Source of the DNA: an uncultured Dokdonia sp.
Lineage (GTDB): Bacteria > Bacteroidota > Bacteroidia > Flavobacteriales > Flavobacteriaceae
DNA length: 64,000 bases
NCBI RefSeq assembly: GCF_947496725.1
Contig: NZ_CANMDS010000003.1
Location: forward strand, 310,001-374,000
Direction: 5' to 3'
The first letter of the stretch is position 1. The number at the start of each line of letters is the position of its first letter. Shown one piece after another: positions 25,223 to 32,824 of this stretch. The position numbers and the translations under genes are program-made. The notes under the pieces were generated by a model, which saw only the letters and a program-made list of their open reading frames with translations, made no database searches and was not told the origin of the DNA.

Positions 25223-26611
25223 ATGAATATACAAGACACCATAGTTGCCCTCGCCAGTCCTGCAGGAGCTGGAGCCATTGCCGTGATACGCGTTTCTGGT
25301 CCAGAAGCACTTGCCATATGCTCACCCATTTTTAAATCTGTAAGCGGCAAAGTACTTGCAAATCAAAAAACCCACACCATACACCTAGGGCATATTATGG
25401 ACGGGCAGCGCACCATAGACGAGGTACTTGTATCCCTCTTTAAGGGCACAAACTCTTATACTGGAGAACCCACAGTAGAGATCTCTTGTCACGGCTCAAG
25501 CTATATACAGCAAGAGATTATACAGCTCTTACTGCGCTCTGGCTGTAGAGCAGCAAAGGCTGGAGAGTTTACCCTGCGCTCCTTTATAAACGGTAAGATG
25601 GACTTGAGCCAGGCAGAAGCCGTGGCAGATCTTATTGCAAGTGATAATGAGGCAGCACACCAGATAGCAATGCAGCAAATGCGTGGTGGCTTCTCTAACG
25701 AGATTGCACAACTGCGACAAGAGCTACTCAACTTTGCCTCACTTATAGAACTAGAACTAGACTTCTCTGAAGAAGATGTAGAGTTTGCAGATCGTACCCA
25801 GTTTAAAGACCTCATAGCCCGTATTACAAAAGTACTCAAGCGCCTTATAGACTCCTTTGCCACCGGTAACGTTATAAAAAACGGTATACCTGTAGCCATT
25901 GTAGGAGAACCTAATGTGGGCAAGTCTACCCTGCTCAATGCCTTGCTTAATGAGGAGCGTGCCATCGTGTCTGACATAGCGGGTACCACCAGAGACACTA
26001 TAGAAGACGAGCTATCTATAGGCGGGATAGGCTTTAGATTTATAGATACAGCAGGGATACGTGAGACCCAAGACGTGATAGAAGGTCTTGGGATTAAAAA
26101 GACTTTTGAAAAGATAAAACAAGCACAAGTAGTTGTATTACTACACACCGCTAGCGAAGTCATACACCAGACAGCCAGCGTAAAACTTGAGATAGAAAAA
26201 ATTAAAAATCAATTCCCACTCAAGCCACTACTTGTTGTGGCCAATAAAATAGATGCCCTATCTCCTACAGAACTCAATGAGATAGCGACAAAAATAGACA
26301 ACCTACACCTACTCTCTGCCAAAGAAAACGAAGGTGTAGACGCTCTTAAAAACAAACTCTTAGACTTTGTAAACACAGGCGCCCTGCGCAATGACGAGAC
26401 CATAGTTACAAACTCACGTCACTATGATGCCCTCCTCAAAGCCCTAGAAGAAATAGAAAAAGTACAGTATGGTCTTGACACCGGCCTCTCTGGCGACCTT
26501 ATGGCGATAGATATACGTGAGGCGCTCTACCACTTTGGGGAGATTACTGGCCAGGTGACTAACGATGAGCTACTGGGCAACATCTTTGCAAACTTTTGTA
26601 TTGGGAAATAG
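25223..26611 (+). CDS. mnmE: tRNA modification GTPase MnmE (TrmE)
   Basis: 462 residues, the usual length. N-terminal folate-binding domain opens MNIQDTIVALASPAGAGA; the G domain has G1 at GEPNVGKST (228-236), G2/G3 around GTTRDTIED and DTAG, and NKID; the C-terminus ends FCIGK, the catalytic CxGK. With MnmG it installs the cmnm5 group on wobble uridine of several tRNAs. Backbone gene. The mobile island begins within about 170 bases of its stop, leaving the gene intact. Confidence 0.97.
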   Translation: MNIQDTIVALASPAGAGAIAVIRVSGPEALAICSPIFKSVSGKVLANQKTHTIHLGHIMDGQRTIDEVLVSLFKGTNSYTGEPTVEISCHGSSYIQQEIIQLLLRSGCRAAKAGEFTLRSFINGKMDLSQAEAVADLIASDNEAAHQIAMQQMRGGFSNEIAQLRQELLNFASLIELELDFSEEDVEFADRTQFKDLIARITKVLKRLIDSFATGNVIKNGIPVAIVGEPNVGKSTLLNALLNEERAIVSDIAGTTRDTIEDELSIGGIGFRFIDTAGIRETQDVIEGLGIKKTFEKIKQAQVVVLLHTASEVIHQTASVKLEIEKIKNQFPLKPLLVVANKIDALSPTELNEIATKIDNLHLLSAKENEGVDALKNKLLDFVNTGALRNDETIVTNSRHYDALLKALEEIEKVQYGLDTGLSGDLMAIDIREALYHFGEITGQVTNDELLGNIFANFCIGK

Positions 26612-26731
26612 TTGCTAATATTATTTGATTTCAATTGGGTTTAATTGCCTGTAAATCAAATGACTGTTAATAACTCTCGAAGTTTTACTTTCTCTTGGTT
26701 ATCCGATTTTCATACTTTTATTACATCTAAT

Positions 26732-26779
26732 TTACACCTCGAAATTATTTTTTACACCTGAGGTGTAAAAATTACACCT
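26732..26779. promoter_or_regulatory. TTACACCT repeats at exact 20-bp spacing before the integrase
   Basis: TTACACCT begins at 26732, 26752 and 26772; the second copy forms a 17-bp palindrome with AGGTGTAA at 26761-26768. A variant TTACATCT lies at 26721. The last copy ends four bases before the integrase ATG. Two-turn spacing on one DNA face suggests cooperative binding by integrase, excisionase or a repressor. Confidence 0.7.
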
Positions 26780-26782
26780 GTT

Positions 26783-27946
26783 ATGAAAATCCATCTAAGA
26801 AAGAAGAAATTAAAAAGTGGAAAAACGAGCCTCTATATCGAATACTATAAAGGTCATAAAACTACTACCGAGGGAAAGATAAAGCATATCCGAGAATTTG
26901 AGTACTTAGAGCTTTATCTTATTACTATTCCTAATACAGCTTCTGAAAGAAAGAAAAACAAAGAACAGCTTGAGTTGGCACAACAAATATTAGCTATCCG
27001 TAAAGCCGAAGTCTATCAGGGTAAATATAAAATTCAGAATAATTCAAGAGGAAGGACAAGTTTTATAGAGTTCTACAATCTTAAAAAGGAAGAACGTTAT
27101 CAAACAAAGGGTAACTACGATAATTGGGATGCAGCACAGAAACACATCGAAAGATATTGCCCTTACACCACTACCTTTAATGATATTAATATTGATTTTA
27201 TAAAAGGGTTTAAAAAACACCTTGATACTGTTGCCGTAACTAAGAGCGAGAAAAACTTATCTCAAAATACGAAGCATACCTATTTCAATAAATTTAAGGC
27301 TTGTATGCGAGCTGCATTTGAAGAAGGCTATTTGAAAGAAAATATTATTGTTAAAGTTAAAGGGTTTGCAATGGGTGAATCCAAAAGAGAATATCTAACT
27401 TCAGATGAATTAAAAAGCCTTGCAAAAACACCTTGCAAGATTAAAGTTTTCAAACAAGCCTTTCTATTTTCTGCATTAACAGGCATAAGATGGTCGGATA
27501 TTCATAAGCTAACGTGGTCTGAAGTTAGGGACGAAGGAATTGACAATTCTGGTAATGAAATTTTCCGTATAGTCTTTAAACAGAAAAAGACCGAGGGTAT
27601 GGAATATCTATATATCTCTAAACAAGCCAGAGAATTGTTAGGCGAACGTTCTGACCCAAAAGATAGGGTTTTCACTAACTTGCGTTATAGTGCGCATATG
27701 AATCTTCAACTACTGCGATGGTGTATGTTTGCTGGTATAACCAAGCATATTACTTTTCATTCTGCTCGCCACACTAACGCAGTATTATTACTCGAAAATG
27801 GGGCGGACATCTATACAGTCTCAAAACGCTTAGGGCATAAGGAAATAAGGACTACTGAAATCTATGCCAAAATAATTGACAAGAAAATGAAAGAAGCGGC
27901 AAATTTAGTCCCGACGTTGGAATTAAACATTTTAGAAACTGCTTAA
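26783..27946 (+). CDS. tyrosine-type site-specific integrase
   Basis: 387 residues. N-terminal arm-binding-like domain (1-85), SAM-like core-binding domain (about 100-205), catalytic domain from about 210. Active-site residues are present: R236 in TGIRWSDI, H326-x-x-R329 in FHSARH, H352 in GHKEI and nucleophile Y361 in EIYAKI. It resembles integrases of Bacteroidota genomic islands and conjugative elements. It would catalyse integration and, with the HTH protein at 28209, excision. The promoter region overlaps the TTACACCT repeats. Confidence 0.92.
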   Translation: MKIHLRKKKLKSGKTSLYIEYYKGHKTTTEGKIKHIREFEYLELYLITIPNTASERKKNKEQLELAQQILAIRKAEVYQGKYKIQNNSRGRTSFIEFYNLKKEERYQTKGNYDNWDAAQKHIERYCPYTTTFNDINIDFIKGFKKHLDTVAVTKSEKNLSQNTKHTYFNKFKACMRAAFEEGYLKENIIVKVKGFAMGESKREYLTSDELKSLAKTPCKIKVFKQAFLFSALTGIRWSDIHKLTWSEVRDEGIDNSGNEIFRIVFKQKKTEGMEYLYISKQARELLGERSDPKDRVFTNLRYSAHMNLQLLRWCMFAGITKHITFHSARHTNAVLLLENGADIYTVSKRLGHKEIRTTEIYAKIIDKKMKEAANLVPTLELNILETA

Positions 27947-28208
27947 TTGTTAATAACTCAGAATCTTGGGTTTCCAGCTCAAATATATATAATGTCAAGT
28001 TGAACTATTTATGATTCAATTTTATAATGGCAATAAAATTTAAACTCATTTAATCGTAAATGAAGTTAAGTATCTGTACTTGTGATTATTGTGAATAAGT
28101 AACAATACTTTCAATCTTATTTTAGACTCGTTATTTATACCTTTAATTCAAGAATTATACTGAGAAAAATATATACTCTATAGAGTTTTCCACAGCGAAA
28201 AAATTAGG

Positions 28209-28490
28209 ATGGAAAGTATCACAATTCAAGAAAAACTCGATAGAATCGAGAGCTTACTATTAGGTAGAAAACAGGTACTTACTTTGGAAGAGGCTTGTAA
28301 TTACACGGGTATTTCTCGAAGTTATTTGTACAAGTTAACCTCGGCTGGAATCGTTCCTCACAGCAAACCAAATGGTAAATTGATATTTTTTGATATCAAT
28401 CGTCTAAATGAATGGCTGCTTCAAAATAATCGTAAATCGAAGGCTGAAATCAAAGACGAGGCTTTGGATTACGTATTAAAAAAAGGATAG
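28209..28490 (+). CDS. excisionase-like helix-turn-helix protein
   Basis: 93 residues: a short N-terminal coiled helix (about 5-20), then a MerR/Xis-type winged HTH (VLTLEEACNYTGISRSYLYKLTSAG ... wing ... FDINRLNEWLLQN). In Bacteroidota islands this type sits beside the integrase and either directs excision or controls cargo genes. About 260 A+T-rich bases without a gene separate it from the integrase; TATACC-CTTTA-like promoter sequence is present around 28135-28145. Confidence 0.82.
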   Translation: MESITIQEKLDRIESLLLGRKQVLTLEEACNYTGISRSYLYKLTSAGIVPHSKPNGKLIFFDINRLNEWLLQNNRKSKAEIKDEALDYVLKKG

Positions 28491-28673
28491 GTCCTTCCAG
28501 AAAAACAGCTATCGATTAAGTCCATAAATTACTTCCATATAAACGAATTTCATCCATAAAGATGCTGATGATGCATTGGATAGCGTGGTCAATTTTTAGA
28601 TAAAAGTTGACCCGCTGTGAACATCTTCCTTAATAATTTTAACATTTTAGATTTTCATTCTTATACCTTTACG

Positions 28674-28689
28674 ACCTAATATTTTAGGT
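28674..28689. promoter_or_regulatory. 16-bp palindrome just before the cassette's first ATG
   Basis: ACCTAA-TATT-TTAGGT, perfect, two bases before the ATG at 28692, and next to a TACCTTTA -7-like box. Good position for an operator that silences the four-gene cassette. Confidence 0.55.
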
Positions 28690-28691
28690 GT

Positions 28692-29594
28692 ATGGTTTTA
28701 AAGGTCGAATGGATAGATTTCCAAAATAAAATCGAAGAATACGAGGTTGAAGGTGAAGCTTTGATTGATAAATATAAATCTTCAAGAACTGAAGAAGATT
28801 TAGAAAGCCTAAAGGAAGAAAAGCAACATTGGGAAAGCGAAGTAATTGACTACGTAAAAACTTCCTTTGAACCTGAACACACAAACTTTAGATATGAATT
28901 CAAAGCCCAGCGAGGTTATAATACTGGTTTCAAATTAGGTGTTGACCAAAGGATTAAAAACATAATTCAAGCCCTTAAGGATGAAATTAATGGTCTTGAC
29001 TATTATCTAAAAATGCTATTCATTTCTGATGCTATTGTCCGACCAGATGAAATTAATTTAAACGAACGTCAAAATCTGGACACCGAAGGTGTGCTCGACC
29101 TTATTCTTTCAAAACTTTACGACCTCTATAAAGATGGAAAATACCATTCCATCAAATGGATTCTTGAAGGTAATGGTGTAAAATTGAATCACGGCGAAGA
29201 TTGGGACTATGGAAGGATGCTTGAAAATCAAGGTTTAATTGATTCAATGAATGGTCGGGAAGTGAACGCTAAGCTGAAGCTGGAAGGCAAGTATACCATA
29301 GAGCAGGCAAGAAAAGCGCGAGTAACAGACTACACGAAAATTAGTAGTTCTGATGAAGAGTTGAAAGAACTTATAAAAGGTGTCCTAACAGAAGTCGAAA
29401 AATTGGGAATTGGTCAGCAAATCATCTTTGATGAATTTGATGAGCTACGAGATGATATTCCCAAACTCAGTAAGAAATCTTTCGGGCAATTATTGAAGAC
29501 CAAGCTGTATGATTTAGTAACTGCCAAGGCTTTTGACAAAGCAATTGCCAGCGATATCTTTAAACAATTTACTGACCAAATATTACCATTTTAA
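28692..29594 (+). CDS. unknown protein, first gene of putative defence cassette
   Basis: 300 residues, no signal or membrane segment. A coiled N-terminus (about 10-60) rich in Glu and Lys, then a mixed region with GYNTGFKLGVDQRI and a likely winged-helix part around 120-215 (SIKWILEGNGVKL, YGRMLENQGLID). The C-terminus is helical. I do not recognise the family. It is three bases from the next gene and lies in a mobile element, so it is probably part of one functional unit with the nuclease-like proteins downstream. Confidence 0.62.
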   Translation: MVLKVEWIDFQNKIEEYEVEGEALIDKYKSSRTEEDLESLKEEKQHWESEVIDYVKTSFEPEHTNFRYEFKAQRGYNTGFKLGVDQRIKNIIQALKDEINGLDYYLKMLFISDAIVRPDEINLNERQNLDTEGVLDLILSKLYDLYKDGKYHSIKWILEGNGVKLNHGEDWDYGRMLENQGLIDSMNGREVNAKLKLEGKYTIEQARKARVTDYTKISSSDEELKELIKGVLTEVEKLGIGQQIIFDEFDELRDDIPKLSKKSFGQLLKTKLYDLVTAKAFDKAIASDIFKQFTDQILPF

Positions 29595-29597
29595 TTT

Positions 29598-30374
29598 ATG
29601 AAAATACTGGCGAGACTTAAAGAAACAATTAAGGCCTTCTTTCAAAAAGAACCACCACCAGAATACGAGGTTACACAGCTTGTTATTTCAAATAGACAAC
29701 CTATAACGGGTGCATCAAAAATTTCATTTTTTGTAAATAACCCCGAACCAGATGCAAGTGTGACCAGAACTTTTGAAAATGAAGACGATGTAATTAATTG
29801 GTTAATGAGCAATACCGATTTTAAACATATGCTATTCAAGAATCTATTTTCAACAACCTCTATCATCCATCATAGTGGCGTGAAAGAACCAATAACAGAA
29901 CCTAAAAAGAAACCTGGCGATATTGATATACTTCTTTACAAAGAAGGCGACGAAAACAATGCAGTTGGTATAGAGTGTAAAATAGTAAAATCAGAATCCT
30001 TAGAAAATCAATCGCCAAAAATCAATAAGATTACAAGCGTTCAGAAAAAGGGAACAAAGCAAGCAGATGGCTACGTTAAAATAGGGTTTAGCAGAGTCTT
30101 TCTTATGGTCATATTGCTGGACGATGGCAGACACTTTAAAAATCCAAATTTCGTCTTTAGAACAACACCAACCGAAGAATTGAAAGAGCTGTATGACTTT
30201 GACTGGAACACAAAAATGAATAAGGAAGTTGGAATAATCTATACCTATGTCAATCAACTTACATCAAACCATATTAACCAGACGAAAGGCCTGGGTATAA
30301 GGGTTGAACGAGAAGCAAAAGAAAGAATTCAAGATATAGGGTTAACTGAAAAAATTAAAAATCTTAACTACTAA
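29598..30374 (+). CDS. putative PD-(D/E)xK-fold nuclease
   Basis: 258 residues. The centre carries PGDIDILLYKEG followed 12-15 residues later by GIECKIVKSES, the D...(x)...E-x-K pattern of the restriction-endonuclease fold, with a preceding helix that could supply an upstream Glu. It then has KQADGYVKIGFSRVFLMVILLDD, which fits strand four onward of that fold. The N-terminal 80 residues are separate. Such proteins cleave DNA in restriction and abortive-infection systems. Assignment rests on motif spacing only. It is tightly linked to the upstream unknown gene. Confidence 0.6.
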   Translation: MKILARLKETIKAFFQKEPPPEYEVTQLVISNRQPITGASKISFFVNNPEPDASVTRTFENEDDVINWLMSNTDFKHMLFKNLFSTTSIIHHSGVKEPITEPKKKPGDIDILLYKEGDENNAVGIECKIVKSESLENQSPKINKITSVQKKGTKQADGYVKIGFSRVFLMVILLDDGRHFKNPNFVFRTTPTEELKELYDFDWNTKMNKEVGIIYTYVNQLTSNHINQTKGLGIRVEREAKERIQDIGLTEKIKNLNY

Positions 30375-30381
30375 GTATTAG

Positions 30382-31092
30382 TTGAAGAAAGAAGGGATTT
30401 GCAGAATCTGCGGTAAGTATGGAAAATTGACGTTCGAGCACGTTCCGCCACAAAGTGCCTTCAATTCTAACCCTGTATTCTTTCAAAAGTCTGTCCATCT
30501 TCACGATAAAAAAAGTTATTTGTACGGTAAAAAAATACGTAGTAATCAAGGTGCCGGCGGTTATTACTTATGTAAATCTTGTAATAATCTTACGGGTAGT
30601 TACTATGGGGAAAGCTACAAGAAGTTCGCTTATATAGGAATGATGGCATTGACCAACAGAATTTGGGCATCAAAAATTATAACCTTTGAATATGCCATAC
30701 AGCCCTTAAATATTATTAAACAGATATTAGCAATGTTTATGGCCATAGATACAAGCGACCAACTTTTAAATTTAGAGGGTCTTGCGAATTTTATTTTAGA
30801 TAAAGATTCAAAGGACTTGCCAGTTGACTTAAGAGTTTTTGTGTACCACACCGTTACAAAACAAGTAAGAAATGGTTGGGGAATGGCAAGAACAGAAAAA
30901 GGATATCATCATCTTGGCGAAATCACTTTCCCGCCGTTTGGTGTTGTCTATGCTTTAAATTCTAAACCAACTCGAAACGATTTTTATGAAATAACAAATT
31001 TTAAAGATTTCAAATTTAACCAAACCGTACAGGCGAGATTGTCAGTTCCATTTCTCACACCGAAGACTTATATTCCTGGACTATACAATTAG
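30382..31092 (+). CDS. HNH-like zinc-binding protein
   Basis: 236 residues from a TTG at 30382 (eight bases after the previous stop). The N-terminus reads C-R-I-C-G ... FEHVPPQSA ... YYLCKSCNNLTG, i.e. two CxxC pairs bracketing an E-H-V-P-P motif, the layout of HNH-type nuclease domains. A second part (about 95-236) has a hydrophobic helix and strands of unknown role. It could be a DNA or RNA nuclease. No ATG is available near this start, so TTG is the reasonable choice. Confidence 0.6.
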   Translation: MKKEGICRICGKYGKLTFEHVPPQSAFNSNPVFFQKSVHLHDKKSYLYGKKIRSNQGAGGYYLCKSCNNLTGSYYGESYKKFAYIGMMALTNRIWASKIITFEYAIQPLNIIKQILAMFMAIDTSDQLLNLEGLANFILDKDSKDLPVDLRVFVYHTVTKQVRNGWGMARTEKGYHHLGEITFPPFGVVYALNSKPTRNDFYEITNFKDFKFNQTVQARLSVPFLTPKTYIPGLYN

Positions 31093-31103
31093 ATATTTAC
31101 AAT

Positions 31104-32216
31104 ATGGCAAAAAACGAACCCATCAAACAACACTACATACCACGTTCCTACTTGAAAAACTTTGGTATCGAAGCCAAAAAGGGAAACTATTTAGTAGATG
31201 CCTATAGACTGGAAGACGATTTACTTCTCGAAAAGATTAGCACAAAAAGTATCTGCTTCAAAAAAAATCTTTACACAATTCCGAATGCTGAAATTGATAG
31301 GAAATATGATTTAGAACACCATTACGCCGAACACGTAGATTCAGAATTCCCTAAAATATACAAATTACTTGTCGATGAGAGTGTGAAGGTATTGACCCCT
31401 GAGCAAAAGAGACAGGTATTATACGTCTGTCTTTCTCTTTATTTTAGAACACCAAGATTTCTTAATCATCAAAATGCCTTTACAGACCAAATTTTAGATA
31501 GAATGCTTTTGTACGCTGACGAGAATGGCGATGTGAAATTTACGTTTGAAGAAGAAAGGCACGAGTTCAATATAAAGGATATTGATAAAGTTAGACACGA
31601 ATTTAAAGAACGAAACAGGGTAAAATTCTTAGTGCAACATTTGGAAAAATGGAAAGAATTTGTGGACTTCAAATATGACTGTACAATAAACGTCCACCGA
31701 ATCAATGATAAAAATGCACCATTGATTACCTGTGATAATCCAGTTTCTATACGTGGCATAAAATCAACGCGATTTGAGGGCCTCTTTAATCCTGACTCTG
31801 TAATAACTTTACCCTTGGATACTCAATATTATTTGGAAATCTTCCCAAACAATATTGCTGATGGTCAAACCATAATTCATAGAATGGTTCACGATAGGGA
31901 TTACGTTTTTACTACCAATGCTATTATTCAAAATAATGCTGAAAAACTGATAATTGGAAAACCGGGAACAATAGAAAAACATTTCGAAATTCAATCAAGT
32001 TATGAGGAATCTGAAAATGGCGAACAATTTGTTGAGAAGGCAAAATTCAAGTTAGAAGAATTTCAAAAGTTTCATCAACTTTGTGAAAAGACAGGATTAA
32101 CTTCAAAAGAAACCATTGGTCAACTTAAGAAGATGCTGAACCATCAACATTTTAAAGATGAGGGTCATCTCATAAAAATGAAAAGACTTTTAATTGCAAC
32201 TGGACATTGGAAATAA
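31104..32216 (+). CDS. DUF4238 family protein
   Basis: 370 residues. The N-terminus KQHYIPRSYLKNF is the DUF4238 hallmark, followed by FKKNLYTIP near residue 55 and CDNPVSIRG near residue 210; a C-terminal helical extension follows. The family occurs sporadically in bacterial accessory DNA, with no demonstrated biochemical role that I can state. It ends the four-gene run that starts at 28692, 11 bases after the HNH-like gene. Confidence 0.75.
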   Translation: MAKNEPIKQHYIPRSYLKNFGIEAKKGNYLVDAYRLEDDLLLEKISTKSICFKKNLYTIPNAEIDRKYDLEHHYAEHVDSEFPKIYKLLVDESVKVLTPEQKRQVLYVCLSLYFRTPRFLNHQNAFTDQILDRMLLYADENGDVKFTFEEERHEFNIKDIDKVRHEFKERNRVKFLVQHLEKWKEFVDFKYDCTINVHRINDKNAPLITCDNPVSIRGIKSTRFEGLFNPDSVITLPLDTQYYLEIFPNNIADGQTIIHRMVHDRDYVFTTNAIIQNNAEKLIIGKPGTIEKHFEIQSSYEESENGEQFVEKAKFKLEEFQKFHQLCEKTGLTSKETIGQLKKMLNHQHFKDEGHLIKMKRLLIATGHWK

Positions 32217-32283
32217 ATGCTTCTGTGAACATTTTCAACAAATTAAATTTGTGTTAATCCCAATAAAAACTGTTAAAATTTTG

Positions 32284-32291
32284 TAATTTTG
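32284..32291 (+). promoter_or_regulatory. -7 box (TAATTTTG) opening the copper module
   Basis: TAnnTTTG five bases before the ATG at 32297. It is followed by TGCAAC-AAT-GAAGCA (32290-32304), which keeps one perfect half of the operator-like palindrome at 48486. Confidence 0.6.
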
Positions 32292-32296
32292 CAACA

Positions 32297-32716
32297 ATGA
32301 AGCAAGTGTTCCATAAAATATTATCCATTTCGATGGCTTTCGTAGTGATGTTCTCTACAATGTCATTTACTGTGGATATGCACTATTGTGGGGAAAACTT
32401 GGTCGATTTCAGTTTATTTTCAAAAGCTGAAGGTTGCGGAATGGAAAAAGCGCAACCCGTAAAAAGTTGTGAGAGTCCTAAAATGACTGAAAAGTCTTGT
32501 TGTACTGACGAGCAAATTGTCAAGGAAGGCAAGGAAGACCTCAAAATTTCATTTGACACCCTTTCATTCGAGCAGCAAACATTCATCGCTGCTTTTACCT
32601 ATTCTTATATTAACCTTTTTGAAGGAACCGAATCTGAAGAAGTTCCTTTTGAAGATTACCCACGACCCTTTGTCAAACGGGATGTGCAAGTGCTGCACCA
32701 GACTTTCTTAATTTGA
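32297..32716 (+). CDS. HYC_CC_PP-type small exported protein
   Basis: 139 residues. Signal peptide of about 26 residues, then MHYCGE (the HYC motif), a Cys-rich part with EKSCCTDE (the CC motif) and a tail with YPRPF. This family name follows these motifs; members occur near copper or TonB systems in Flavobacteriia, and metal capture in the periplasm is the common guess. It is the first gene of the copper module, about 110 bases before the CusA pump, parallel to the small protein at 48525 before the CzcA pump. Confidence 0.8.
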   Translation: MKQVFHKILSISMAFVVMFSTMSFTVDMHYCGENLVDFSLFSKAEGCGMEKAQPVKSCESPKMTEKSCCTDEQIVKEGKEDLKISFDTLSFEQQTFIAAFTYSYINLFEGTESEEVPFEDYPRPFVKRDVQVLHQTFLI

Positions 32717-32780
32717 TTTGTTAGATTTTTAGAATGAAGCCCAACAGCTATGCTGTCGTGGGCTAAAACTCGTGTTTGCC

Positions 32781-32801
32781 ATTTTTTGCAACACGCAATT
32801 C
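32781..32801. promoter_or_regulatory. TTGC-AACAC-GCAA inverted repeat before cusA
   Basis: Sits in the gap between the HYC_CC_PP-like gene and the CusA gene and shares ATTTTTTGCAA with the palindrome at 48905-48923 before the second pump. Confidence 0.45.
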
Positions 32802-32824
32802 CAATTATCTAATAATCAAATGCT

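Noticed and set aside
25501-26163. Long reverse ORF (about 220 codons) antisense to mnmE
   Set aside because: It is a codon-bias shadow of mnmE: serine-rich, low complexity, no start signals and complete overlap with an essential gene.
26665-27959. TGTTAATAACTC at 26665-26676 and 27948-27959 flanking the integrase as attachment sites
   Set aside because: Only 12 A+T-rich bases, so chance is quite possible, and such a pair would enclose only the integrase rather than the cargo.
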